Assembly: GCA_033807695.1 (NCBI GenBank) | Contig: CM066306.1 | Coordinates: 4,278,001-4,342,000 of the forward strand | Reading direction: 5' to 3' | Source: Daedaleopsis sinensis | Taxonomy: Eukaryota > Basidiomycota > Agaricomycetes > Polyporales > Polyporaceae | Length of the DNA: 64,000 bases | Part shown: one piece after another, positions 32,009-46,333 of the stretch | Layout of the letters: each line of letters starts with the position of its first letter | Position numbering within the stretch: position 1 is the stretch's first letter | Position numbers and translations under genes: made by a program | The notes under the pieces: generated by a model | The model's input: only the letters and a program-made list of their open reading frames with translations | Databases searched by the model: none | Told to the model about the DNA's origin: nothing

Positions 32009-33817
32009 ATGGCCGCCGTATACTTGGACTGGGATCGACCGTTTTCCATCATCGCACCAAGCCAGAACTACTCTGTTCCCGGTTCTCTGGCGAGCAAGAT
32101 ACTTGGCTACGCTACGATCCTGGGCGAAGTCGTCGAGTATGAAGGTACGGTCAACATTCGCTGGGTGGTACAATGCGTCGTCGAAGGCGTGTTATCTAAC
32201 GTGTGCTTTGGTGCGTCCGGATCACTGTTAGTAGGCTGCATCGTGCGTAATAGACGATCGCAATTACAGGGCTGTTCACTGTGCTCTCACTGACCGCTAC
32301 ATACCTGCTCTGGTGAGCTTTAACTCCCGTAGTATGTCCTTTGAGTACTAACGCGCAGGTCTCGACCTCTCGATGCAGCCATAAGGGTTTCAAGCGGCCG
32401 ACAATCACTATGCTCCTGGTGATTGCCGCAATCTACGCTTCCACCATGGCCTACTGGATTACCGTCCTCTACGGGGTCGCTCACGAGCTGCAAACGGCGC
32501 TAGACAACTGCCGCTTCGGGACCGTCACGGCCAGTCAGCTCATAGCGGGACTTCGGGAGGCGTTCCCAGACGTCGTGCTGCCGAGCTTTGGACCTCTTAG
32601 CGGGGATGTCCCGCACACCAACGTCGATGTGCTTTGGCATACGCAGCAGTGTGTGGGCACTGCAAGCCTTGCGGTCAATGTGCGGTTATGATGTACTCCT
32701 TCCATCGTTAAGCTGATGGTTCGCGCTCTTAGATCACTCTAGGAGATGCTATCGTCTGGTGGCGTGCGTGGGTGATCTGGAAGAACAACCGCATTGTGCG
32801 TGCGCTGTGCGTGGTCCTGATTTCCGCGACATTCGGTATATTTGCTTCATTAGTCGCCGCCTGGAACCTTGTGCTGATATATAGAGCCAGCTAATGGTGT
32901 GGTTGTGACGAGTCATGCGTGCCAGAGTCTCACTGGCCGGATGGTGCTGATCGCGGCCACTCAAGAGCTGAACGTTCGGCTCGCCCGGGACCACTGTTTA
33001 TCGGCGACAAGTGGGGCATTGCGGCATCCGTCCTGTCGTTGATCACGAATATGACTGCCACCAGCCTGATCGGATATAAAGCATGGTATGTCGGCTCGAT
33101 GTCTGCGTTGTTATTTCTTCTCGTTGCGTGATTCCAATGCTCTTTTCGTTGATGATCTCTTAGGAAACACAGAAGATTCGTCAAGGACTTGGTGTGCAAA
33201 GGTTCTGCAAAAACACGAGCAGAGCAAGTATTCGCTCTTCTCATTGAATCTGGTGTACTCTACTGCGTTATATGGGTGCGGTATACGTTTTGCAAACTGT
33301 GTAGTAGTGCTGACGTGATCTTCTGGCTGTGCAGAGATTCGTTGTTGCATATGAGTTGCTATCGGACCGCACCAATATTAGAGGACAGCTGGCGAGCACA
33401 TCCGTCTTCCTGTTCGGATTCCACTATGTGCTACAAGGATGCCTGACTCCGCTCATATTATGTGTCTCTGACCAGCTCATAACGGATTGCAGGCTAGGTC
33501 CGCGCATGAATACTGACACGACATTCCAGGGCATCTACCCTACCCTCGTCATCATCCTGGTCGCCGTCAATCAGTCGCATTTCGATACCACCTTCATGGG
33601 TAACAGGGGGGAGAGCTTGCCGGTCGCTCTGTTGGCATCCGAAGCGGTTAGAAACCATGGCCCATCGGAGAGGGTCATACAAATCCATCATGGGATGGAG
33701 CCGTCGCCGAATGTCTCGGCTGGTGATCTGACTGACACGAGTAGTGTCATACGATACAACGAGGCTGCTGGACATCTTGCTCCAGTCGACGCAGAAGTAT
33801 ACAACAAGACTGTCTGA
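32009..33817 (+). CDS. Multi-pass membrane protein, 7TM-like, uncharacterised fungal family (copy B)
   Basis: The start is ATG 32009 and the TGA stop lies at about 33815-33817. Exons include 32009-32219, about 32270-32312, about 32340-32688, about 32735-32835, about 32890-33086, about 33163-33275 and about 33335-33817. Hydrophobic segments include GLFTVLSLTATYLLW, TITMLLVIAAIYASTMAYWI, IVRALCVVLISATFG, GIAASVLSLITNMTATSLIG, VFALLIESGVLYCVIW, TSVFLFGFHYVLQGCLTPLI and GIYPTLVIILVAVN. The loop GDAIVWWRAWVIWKNNR matches copy A closely. The C-terminal tail after the last helix is hydrophilic and diverged from copy A. Copy B is on the opposite strand from copy A and faces away from it. The function is unknown. 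The exon 2 to 3 junction shows the same phase problem as copy A; an acceptor at 32351-32352 would solve it here but not in A. Confidence 0.75.
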
Positions 33818-36507
33818 AAGCGAGGGGTCTGTGTGTGTTGTGTAAGTACCGAATTGCCTGTTCGCATCGTATTTGTCTAGAGGTCTCATATGTAACCAGT
33901 TTGCGAATAATGTATTGACTCCATGCCCGTATTGCCAATGTATATACCGCTTTTCCTCGTTCGCGAAGCTCGAGCACTACGGGTCGGAGTGAAGGCTCGA
34001 GTAATCACCTCCGAGACATTAGACGTACGTGAAGCTTGAGCATTCGACGAAAAAAGAAGAGCTCGCCGTGCTCATGTATCAACTTAAGAGTCGGCTCAAG
34101 ATATTGGGTGGTGGAGGAAGAGATGTGCAGTGTACCGCTACTGCTCAACGCGCACAATGTCGGAATTGGTACAGCGACGGGGCATCCGAGCATGCTAGTA
34201 GCCTTGGTCGGGACTGTCCACTTCTCACACCAGAGCATGAGATCTGAAGTCGGATTTATGCACTAAGTCTCGGGTCTGTCACCTGAGATATCGTCGTTGA
34301 ACGTCGAGCTTCGAGCAACGTTCACGCACAAGGAGAGGTTGATTGAGTGCGCATGTGTGGTATGCCATAACAATTGACAAGAGGAAGAACTGCAGCGACT
34401 AGATCCGCGAGGTGGATTGACGTGATCAATTGACAGGCGGGACGTTCAATAGCTCTATCTCCACGGAGATCTCTTGCGAGCTAAAATATGCGGAGAAGCG
34501 ACTCAGAGAAGAATTATTGTAGTTCTAGCGGGCTAGCTGTGAGTTGTCTGAAAAGTGGACTGGACATCCGACCAGCGGGACCACCCCTGATTTTGATTCC
34601 ACACAGCAGGGACAATGAGGGGAGTATATTAGTAGATCACTCAACTGTCAATAGGTACGTGTAACATTCCGAGTTCATGAGTGCGACTCTATATCCATCC
34701 ACAGTCTGAACAGAGTGCATGAATCGAGTCGCACGTAGAGATATGGTCGCAGAGAAGGGAGGCACCATGTGGAAAGCCGCAACCGGCAGGTCAGCAGCGA
34801 GAAGCAGGCAGATAATCTGTTGGTGGTTTCCATAAGTAGTACATGACGGTAATTTTGCGCGCACCGTATCGATCGCATTCGTGACTCCGTTTGGGAAGTA
34901 TATCTTGATCGAACGTCGTATGCTGAAAGAAGACTCACTGGTGGCAGCGGCGTTCAATGATCGTATCTTCGGGATGTTGTGAGGAGTCCCAAAACGAAGT
35001 TGGTAGTCGGTTAATTAGTTGGACGGGACATTCTGACAGCGATACCATCGTCGTCGTGCTCTCAGCACGCTGCACAGCGCTTTGATCTATCCGCCGGTCC
35101 GGAGGTTGGATATGCTCCGCCATGCGCCATGTCATCTGCGAGGACTCTGTAGCTTCGCAACTCTCCTCGTCAGATCGATGCACTCCAAGCGCCACAGTGG
35201 AACGACTCACCACAAATTCCCTTCCTAACTCCACGCATACAAGCTCCCTATCAAGACGCACCGCACATCAGCGAAGAGGGAGGGAATATGCTCTCCCCCT
35301 TCCCGCGAAGCAGCCACAGAAGGATGGTGCGCGGCCGTCTCGGGGTCCAGATTGCTTCGAAGCGTCCGGTAGATGCGCGTTATTTGGCGACTGTGGAGTT
35401 AGGTCGCTGAGGGACGTACTCTGATGGGAGAAGCCATGAACAAGGTCATGCTCACCCGTCAGGCGGTAGAGGTGCATCTCATGGACGGTTCGTAGTGCCT
35501 TTAAAGCCGAGATTGCGGTCCTTGCAAGCGTCAGAATTTTTGGTCGCCTTGTGGATGTATCATGTCCAGGTAATACGTTACCGAGGCTTCAAGCTCGTCA
35601 GCTGACGACTCGGGCGTTTCATGGCACCTGGAAGATTCCTATGTGTCAAGGGAGAGTTCAATGGTATGGGTGCCTCGGCGTACCTTGGGATCTGAATGCA
35701 ACGCGGGGATGTTGCGATGCCGTCTGCCAAAAAAAGATTGGTAGTGTAATAGTTCGTATGACTGGGTAAGCTTCGCCTTCAGTCCTCGAAATAGCGGCTT
35801 GAATTTCCATGCTATTACTTAGATCGGGACTAACAGGACGCATTATTAACATTCAGGATAGCGGGAAGATAACGGCGCACCTCATGACACCTGGATGAGA
35901 GGAGAGAATCAATGGCGGTAGAAGTATTGGGCGCAGCACTGCTAGCGCAGAGCCTAATACAGCCGGTCTCATCATAGACAACCTCTCGTAGCTCCTATCG
36001 CCGTTTTTCTTGTTGCCTATCATGGAATGATCAGCACATCGGGTACCAAAGTAGATGACCGACCTGTTCTGTGGGCGCGGACCTCTCGCTGCGGCGGCTG
36101 TTGACTAATATTCCACGGTGGGTGCACCCGAGCATGAACGACCGGTAAGAATGAACAGCCGACAACGTGGCGGTGAAAATGAGAATACTATTGGCGACAA
36201 CGCAAGGAGAAGGTGTAGGCTTGGAGGATGTCGTACGGTGTCTGCCGGATTCGGTGAGCATTAGGCGGGAGCCGTTCCGAAGAACCGACTCGGATGTTTC
36301 CCTCAGATGCTAGAACGTACGTCGTTCCCACTGTCATCCATAGTAAATTGTCGACATCCTCAGGTAACCTGCGGCGAGCGTCGTCGTAAGTAAACGCATA
36401 CTTTAAACTTACGGAGAGCTGTTACATACCAGGATATGTGAAAAACACATTTCGACTTGGCATCTGACTCAGTGACCGTACCTACAAGAAATTCGGCGGT
36501 TGTTGTT
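33818..36507. other. Gene-poor stretch
   Basis: Only short open frames without domains are present. A minus-strand frame at 36261-36031 contains one hydrophobic run (CVVANSILIFTATLSAVH) and could be a fragment of a membrane gene, but no exons connect to it. Confidence 0.4.
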
Positions 36508-37171
36508 CTAGCTGAGAGCAAGCTTGCGTGAATCCTCGGGGTCCCGGGTATGGTATACGTACACGGGCGCCGCATAGAAGCCAGTGCTGTCATGCCGTAG
36601 GATGATTCGGAAAGAAGACAGAGTGGACGTTCCTTCCACGGGAGATGATGTAGCTTCATCGAGCTTACGGAAGAGCGCCATCAGACATCGCTTAACCTGA
36701 GCGTGTAGTAGGGGCCTCCCTGTGATGATAACGGGATTGGAAGGGTACGCCGATATCTTTCCAATGTGGTGCCGGAACTGTACCTCGGAGTCGATAGTAA
36801 ACCTCCTGTTTGGACCGGTTAGCAACGTACTATGGAGGATATTGATGCAACGAGAGACGGTACTTAGATAATCTTGCTGAGCAAGAGCAGTGAAGCAGAC
36901 GTGACTGAACAAATCCTCAGAGTCGTCGCCTCCCATTCTAAGAGTTACCTCCCACAGACGTGCATTCTCGAAGGCTGTAAAGCAGACATAATTTGAGGCT
37001 TCCTAGGTCTACTGCATCTTGAAATGAAGGGTCGGAGCGACCAAACCGAGGTTGTACACTTACACTGCACCGCCGCCCGGGCCGGGACCCTCTAGATTGT
37101 GGTCCTGTAGCCCAGTGAGCATCTGTTGTACGGGCATCCGTTGTCGATGTTTGTGGTTTTGTTGAGTTCAC
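36508..37171 (-). CDS. Unrecognised two-exon protein-coding gene
   Basis: My model has exons 37171-37066 and 36974-36508, joined by a 91-nt GT..AG intron that keeps the frame (TGC A|CC TTC). It gives 190 aa ending in TAG at 36510-36508. The N-terminus is Thr/Ser/Arg-rich. Exon 2 looks like a folded domain: FENARLWEVTLRMGGDDSED, HVCFTALAQQDYLSTVSRCI, SEVQFRHHIGKISAYPSNPV and VKRCLMALFRKLDEATSS, ending VYVYHTRDPEDSRKLALS. There is no membrane segment or catalytic signature I can name. It is isolated in a gene-poor region, so it could be a fragment of a longer gene. The coding look of exon 2 is the main support. Confidence 0.45.
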
Positions 37172-40100
37172 TTAACACTAGCTATAGATTCGAAGTTATT
37201 GACGGCGACTAAAATGAACCAGTGAGCTGATCGGATTGGTCACTGAGGTCGTTGCCAAATAAATATCAACATCATCACGCGACTCATGTGTGGGTGGGCG
37301 CTTGCAAATGCGTCACGGTCTTCCAAGTTCCAACGTTATCATGACGTTCTCTCGCTCGTGAGAGGTAAGTATTACTCAACATCACTAGCACTAGGATGCT
37401 ATCTCTATAGTGGGCGATACTGACCGCACGGTCCTCGGAGTTAGTTAATTTCTGCAACTTGACAGTCCACTGCGCGGCCGCGGCAGCTAGCCTGCCAGGG
37501 TACTACCTGACAGCAGCCTTGACAAGAAGTGTTCCGTGCCACACATTCAAAGTGCCGGACATAGATGTGAGTCCGTAATTCATGAGCATTAATTCTAGAC
37601 TATGGACGGAGACATCTACTTCTAACTAGCTCTATGTAGGCTGATCCAAGCAGCACTGCTTCGAGGCCGCCGGTCTACTAGAGAGAAGAGTCCCGTAGCT
37701 TGAATCCGTCTAACAGTCGTAGGTGTCGGATTTTGTCTATGCGAACGTCGATTGTGAGCAATAATGAATACCTTTGTAAGACTCCAGGAAGGAGTCTCGG
37801 TCCCGCTGAGACCGCAGACTCTATGCGCGCCGTTCGGACCTGGGTCAGGGAACTTGGTGCCGCAGCAGCATGATATTAGAGGGAAACAGTGGCTGTGGAT
37901 ACTCGGCGAACTGCAGCATGACGTGAAGGTGCGTCCCCAATATATGTAGTATGCATCCCCTGCGCCGCCTGCGCCGCACCCCCAGTGCACTGAATGTTCC
38001 GAACTATTCGATATAGTAGATGTACGCGTCACGTTCAACTATCATGATTGCGTTTGTGCTGCTTTCCAAGTGCTCCGAGAGACCCCTTGAGACAGATCAT
38101 TTACGTCCCCAGATCATTGTTGTAGGTGCGGATGCAGTCTTTGAACTGCCCCGTGGAACACATTGATCTCTCCCCTCGCGCTCGTACAACGGTGGTCCTC
38201 AGACACCCTCTACATATTTCAACGACTCGTGGAGTCGTGAGCTCACAATCAGGTATCCGTATCGACCACCGGAGACCTTGACCTGCCGATCACCCTTTTA
38301 CGACGTTCACCCTCACGGCCCTTGCATTTCCTTTGCAAGAATATGACAGGATCGCCCCGTTTCGACGACTCCCTGGAGTGCAGTCCAGCATGCATCCGTA
38401 GTTTGAAGAGACTCCGAAGTACCATCTCTCCGCGCCACCACTCTCACCATCATTCCGATTTCGACTTCCAGAAAGCACGCTTTCTTCTCATTTCTGCCAT
38501 ACTCGGTGCAGCGTGAGCTCACGCAGCCCTCGCCTCGTGTCGTTGGGGACGTCAGGGTCGCCTCGGCTGAGAATCGGGTCAGTTGGCATCATCGATGATG
38601 ACACGGTGAGTCAGAGGCTCGCACAGTGCACCAGTTACCATTTCGCGTAACTCCGGCAGCAGGTAGCCAAGAAACGATGGGAACGACGTTCCCAGTAGGC
38701 GGTACATGGCAATTAACCCATCCGACAAGCTCCCGCGAGCAAGACGACTGGGACAGACATATGACAGCCGGCGATATATGATAGATGTTGCCTGGACGGT
38801 GTCATCGTCGCATCCCGTTACACGCCGGTTACCTTGGGCAACTCACGATAGGCTGTTCCAAGGCTATTTCTCGCCAGATGGATGGATTTCGTATGCAAGC
38901 ACCATGCGCTGGTGTGAAGCGCGAGCACGGCATAAGTACCTCGGGAGACGTCGCATGAGCATCTACCACCCGGTGCAGACCAGGTGACCAGCGTCGGGTA
39001 GTAGATGCGCCCGATGAAGTCGGGGGAACCACACATACGTAGGGTTCGCTCGACGCTCTACTAGTAGGTCCTCGCCTCGTCGAGAGTCGTGCTCGAACTT
39101 CGGAATGCCGATTGTAGCACACCACCCGTGAGCAATAGTGTGAGAGGGCCTAGATCTGGCCGCCCCTTATAGGACGGGGAAGGTGACCCGATATCAACAG
39201 ATGGAGGTGATCGCTAAAAGTGCTAACCTTGCATGCATAGCGCGGCCACTCGGAGGCGAGCGTACGCCGTAGCCGAAGAGGGCAGGACTGGCTTGCAATT
39301 GTCTCAGGGGACATATGCTGATAGCTGGCATTTGAAAACAGCGCTGCGCCCGAGCTCTCACAGTCACTTTGTAAAACAGGGTGGTGGATGAGCGTAGGAA
39401 ATCACTTACTTCGATGTGACAAGGGTGTATGACCGGGGTCACCGCCGCAGCAAAAGCTCGTCTAGTAGGAGTCTGCGGTACGATATATGCGAGAGTCCGT
39501 ACGGAGCGATAGACTGACTGTTTGGAAGATTAGCACACTACTTAGTACTGAAGTGATGAAAAGTTTTCTATGGCACATACAAGCGTATGCAGTACGCGTC
39601 TCCGTCACCAAAGGCTTTCGGCGGAGCTCGCAATGTCTCGCCGTCAGAAGACGTGATGGCATACATGATCGGTCCCTATTCACATACAGACTCAGATAAA
39701 TGGCTTCAGCACTTAATCTGGTAGGCAGATCGTGTTATAAAACGGCAAACCGGATGCTGCGACTTCCGTCCGATCCTCAACTACCTCAGGCAGCACCTCA
39801 AGGGCCCTCGGTGCGCTATTATGTCCCGAAAGCGAGCTCGTAGAAACTGCTTCTGTGCACTTCTCGAAGCCAGTTACGCGTGAGACCTGTGGCTTGAGCA
39901 AAATGAGTAATGTAGCGGTCTAGCGGAACGAGTGACACGAACCTAATCACGGTGCCTGCCACCTGCACGCGTGTCGCAGCCACCGTGCTCGAGCCGATGT
40001 CCGCCTGTGGGCCTTGCGTATATACGCTCAACGTTTACTGTGTCCGATCACCTCTTGACCTTCCCGCAAGCTCGATAGGCTGAGGAACGGTGCGAAGAAT

Positions 40101-41869
40101 TAACAGCGTCCGGCCGCCGCCCTGCAACCGCAACGCCTTTGCGAAAGCTGATTCTGCGCTCACACAGCGTCGGTAGGGTGCTGTACATGTGGGCGCGTGG
40201 AGTCTTGGCCATGAAGAGTAAGTATTCGCTACTCGGTGCTTGGCTCGCTGCATCCGCATGTCCATGTCTTCCGTCCGAGTCTGTCGTGTGCTGCTTCCTA
40301 GCTAAACTTTGAACAGAAGGTTCACACATGCGTAGCGCTTGCGCCGGCGGCAAAACGGGGGTACCTGGAGTCGCGATGAGATGACAGCGTGAGCTCAGAG
40401 ATGCTCACAGGAAACATCGATGGAAGGTGCGAGAGTACTCACCCGGAGTCTGCCCACGTAGTCGCACGGCGCATTTGTCGTGGTACTGTTGATGTCGTAG
40501 GTCTAGACCTCGTGAGCGTGCGCGAATGAGCCCGACCCCGCTCCGAAAGAAAGCCGATGGAGCGGTCGGGAAGATGATATGCGTTTATATACTAGTATGC
40601 GTGCGGGAGACGGCGCCGTCTTCGGGTGTGTGTGCGTCTAGGGATAGAGCCCGAGTGTTCAGTCGTTTCCTCACTGCAACCTGGCACCTTCTGTCAACGA
40701 AGCCACGGGAGAGTTGGAGTAACGGACCGTACATGCTCCTCAAGACGGCATACTGGAGGAACACATTCTGCAGCTTACTGGTTGTGTCAGGTGTCAGGAA
40801 TGGGCCGCTGAGGGCAAGCTCAGCATTTTGTGTTCAGTACTCACCTGCGCACGCCACGAGCAGCTTGTCGCCGGCCACGGGAAAATGGCATGTACGTGGC
40901 AGCGGTTCTGGAAGGCCGGGCCTCCGAGAGGGGAGCAAATACCAAGGGGTGCGTCTCTCGACTGGAAGGCGGTGGAGGCGATTCCCAGCGCTGTGCAAGT
41001 AGCGGCGGGACCGACTTGCTCATTGGTATTGGTGAAGTACACAACTTCGCGCAGGCGGACAGTCGCGTTGCAGCTTACTTTGACGGCAGGCAGATCTAGC
41101 GGTACCGGCGTTCTTCCCCGCTGAACTGTTCGACGGATACAACTCGGAGCCTACGCCGCGCGTTCATGTCTGGTACGAAAGATGGCATGGGAGGTAATGG
41201 CGGCATAGACGATAGGTACCTGTTAGACATAGAGAAGAAACAGGGCGTAAAACGACGGATATCTGCCCTCACCCGACTGCTTTCAGCCCTTTCTTTGCAT
41301 GTACCCGTAGTAGCTTCACTTCATGAAAAGTAGACCCCTGCAAGGTCACGGTGGTCGCCAGTGGCACGCATGCGAAGTTCTGGCTTTCCCATTTTGCTCC
41401 TCGTTGTCCCGCTGGAGCGTATATCGGAGGCTGGCCAAGAGAAGTGGAGAAATGTAGAGAGTCGAAGGTGCTGAGAGATCGCGCAGAACCCGGTGCGGGT
41501 GCGGGAGCCCAGTGGAGGAGGACCTAGTAGGAGGACATGCATGCCGCACGGGATGACCAGGGAGATGAGATCGGCGGGAGATGCCGAAGGGAAACAGGAG
41601 CTAGCCGCTGGCAGCGGCTGATGCAATCGCTCATGCCGGTTGCTCTCTCCGCTAACGACGTTCACCAAGTGACACCAACGTGAACACTTTCAACGGAGAT
41701 GTGCAGTAGAAGAGGTATATTTCACCAAAACAATGTCATTTCGACCCAAACTGATCGATTAATAGTGCCAGAAAAACTCGTGTTCGTCACCACAGTCTCT
41801 CCGAGTCGAGTTGAGCCTCGACTCTGATAGATATGACGATAGCACTCACGTACTTCTAAATTACGCAGA
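37172..41869. other. Gene-poor stretch with one dispersed repeat copy
   Basis: No gene was supported over 4.7 kb, although many short open frames exist. The recognisable feature is the dispersed repeat copy at 38676-39090. Confidence 0.45.
38676..39090 (+). repeat. Dispersed repeat, copy 1
   Basis: The stretch is similar to 51448-51900 in the same orientation. The best block is GGCAATTAACCCATCCGACA and its flanks near 38706-38740. Further shared blocks are ACTCACGATAGGCTG (38841 on), AAGGCTATTTCTCGCC, GGTGTGAAGCGCG and GCGCCCGATGAAGTCGG. No terminal repeats or target duplication were found, so the class is unknown. Confidence 0.7.
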
Positions 41870-43603
41870 CATGGCGTTGACATCGAAAAGGCCCACTTCT
41901 CAACTGCAGAGGGGCACAAGAGTCGGGCCAACCCCGCTATCCACCGCATTCCCGTAGAAATATTCATCATCATCTTCACCCTCGCAATCGATCCAGCTAT
42001 CCAGTCTCTTCGCCCTCCCTCGGACGATCCGAAGCATGTTCTGGACACTCATGACACACCGCTTCTGGCCATATCGCACACCTGCCGAAGATGGCGAGAC
42101 ATGCTACTCCAGCTCCCCGAGTTTTGGACGTCAGTCGACGGCCGCAGCCCTGGACGCCTCCGCGGCTTCATGGACCGCTCTAAACCACTCCCCATGTCGC
42201 TCTTCATTCCGACCTGGACGTCTAACTTTCCGGCGGTCTTGCAGGACGCCATACCGCGCCTCCAACGATTGGATATCTTTGTGCATAAAGGCTCTCCATA
42301 TCACCATCACCGAGACCTCGATGTTCAACCCCTCCTGCGACGTATCCACGCTCCAGACTTGCGCTGTCTATCGATCACTAATCGAGATGATGGTGATATG
42401 CCTCGCAGCGAGTCCTCTGTCACTGCTCCCATACTCTTTGATAAGCTTGAATGTGCTCTGCGAGCTCTCGCGCTTGACGTGACGTTCTGGATTCCCATGA
42501 ACACATTCCCCTTTCTCACCCATCTCCATCTCAACCATTTCGACTATCCGGATACCGATCTGACGTACTTTGACATCCTCACCGTTCTCAAAAACGCACC
42601 AGCACTTCGCCACCTCTCTCTCATCGACTTCAGTTACTTCGCCGATCAAGGGAGAAACCACGCTCGTATCTCTCTCCGCCATCTTCGCTCTGCGCACTTC
42701 GTCAGATGTGCGTGGGATACGCCCCATTCCATCCTGCAGTATCTGGATGTCCCCGCAGACACGCCGCTGGTAGTCCGGGTTACGGACCTGCTAGATTGGG
42801 CCCCGCCATTGCCCTCGCATCTCCCCTGCGCAACCGGCCTCACGCACATGAAGCTGCTCATCATCACCAACATGACCTCGTTCCACCTCCTACTCGATAG
42901 TCCTGGTCACCGCCCGGGGCGCGAGGTCCTGGTCCAAGGACAGATCCCTGGGAGCATGGACGAGTTCCTCCCCATGATGCCCACTATGATGTCGCTCACT
43001 GCCGTCACCTCGCTCCGACTCGGCATGCCATGGGGAGACGACTTTCCCATGATGGGTGGTGAGCCGGGCATGGTGTACGCGGAGCTTCTCAGGGAGCTCG
43101 TCCACCTGGAGGACCTCAGACTATACCTCGGGACCCCGACGAGGCTCAAGGGGCTCATCGGCGCGATAAGTGGCATGCTGTCGATGCCCGGGCCCCACTG
43201 CCCAATGCTCGCAGTCGTGGGGATCGAGATACACCCGGACGCGGACGTGTACTGGAATAAGGACGACCCGGGTGTTGCGCCGCTCGCGGAGATGGTTGTC
43301 GCACGCGCGGCGATGGGATACGCGCTTCGGCGACTTGTCGTCACGTGCGCGTCGCCATATCTCTCCGGGTGCGCGTCGCCGTATATCTCCGCGCTCGCTG
43401 CTGCATTCGAGGTATGCAGAGGGCATGTCGCGGAGATGGCCGTCAAGGAGACGGACGAGTCGGACCCGCTGTGTGACTTTCACTACGAGCCGGATATGGT
43501 CGGATTGGCAGGAATCGACGAGTATTGGAAGTGGGACGTGAAGCCGGAGTGTTACAACCCGCGCTGTCGGAACTCTGCTGAATGTCCGTCGGCATCACGG
43601 TGA
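41870..43603 (+). CDS. F-box protein with LRR-like C-terminal region
   Basis: The frame is open from an acceptor-like site at 41868 to TGA 43601-43603; the start exon is unresolved and lies upstream. The N-terminal part shows an F-box as in many basidiomycete proteins: AIHRIPVEIFIIIFTLAID, then LLAISHTCRRWRDMLLQLP followed by EFWTSV. The long remainder has Leu-rich strands spaced like a degenerate LRR or solenoid: ALRHLSLIDFSYFADQ, RHLRSAHFVRCAWDTP, VTSLRLGMPWGDDFP and LVHLEDLRLYLGTP. F-box proteins recruit substrates to SCF ubiquitin ligases through Skp1. The family is greatly expanded in Agaricomycetes, so the target cannot be inferred. It converges on the aminopeptidase gene with about 140 bp between the stops. 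Confidence 0.8.
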   Translation, partial: HGVDIEKAHFSTAEGHKSRANPAIHRIPVEIFIIIFTLAIDPAIQSLRPPSDDPKHVLDTHDTPLLAISHTCRRWRDMLLQLPEFWTSVDGRSPGRLRGFMDRSKPLPMSLFIPTWTSNFPAVLQDAIPRLQRLDIFVHKGSPYHHHRDLDVQPLLRRIHAPDLRCLSITNRDDGDMPRSESSVTAPILFDKLECALRALALDVTFWIPMNTFPFLTHLHLNHFDYPDTDLTYFDILTVLKNAPALRHLSLIDFSYFADQGRNHARISLRHLRSAHFVRCAWDTPHSILQYLDVPADTPLVVRVTDLLDWAPPLPSHLPCATGLTHMKLLIITNMTSFHLLLDSPGHRPGREVLVQGQIPGSMDEFLPMMPTMMSLTAVTSLRLGMPWGDDFPMMGGEPGMVYAELLRELVHLEDLRLYLGTPTRLKGLIGAISGMLSMPGPHCPMLAVVGIEIHPDADVYWNKDDPGVAPLAEMVVARAAMGYALRRLVVTCASPYLSGCASPYISALAAAFEVCRGHVAEMAVKETDESDPLCDFHYEPDMVGLAGIDEYWKWDVKPECYNPRCRNSAECPSASR

Positions 43604-43745
43604 GTAGCGCTTTTGTTGCTGTGACTGAACCAGGATTGAACCAAGGCCGTTTGCTGATCATATCGGTAGACGGAGCGGAGTAGAATAAATCCCATATAGT
43701 ATTAACCTAGTCACTCACCAGCTTGAATGGCCTTGAGTCCAGACC

Positions 43746-46333
<2,588 letters not shown>

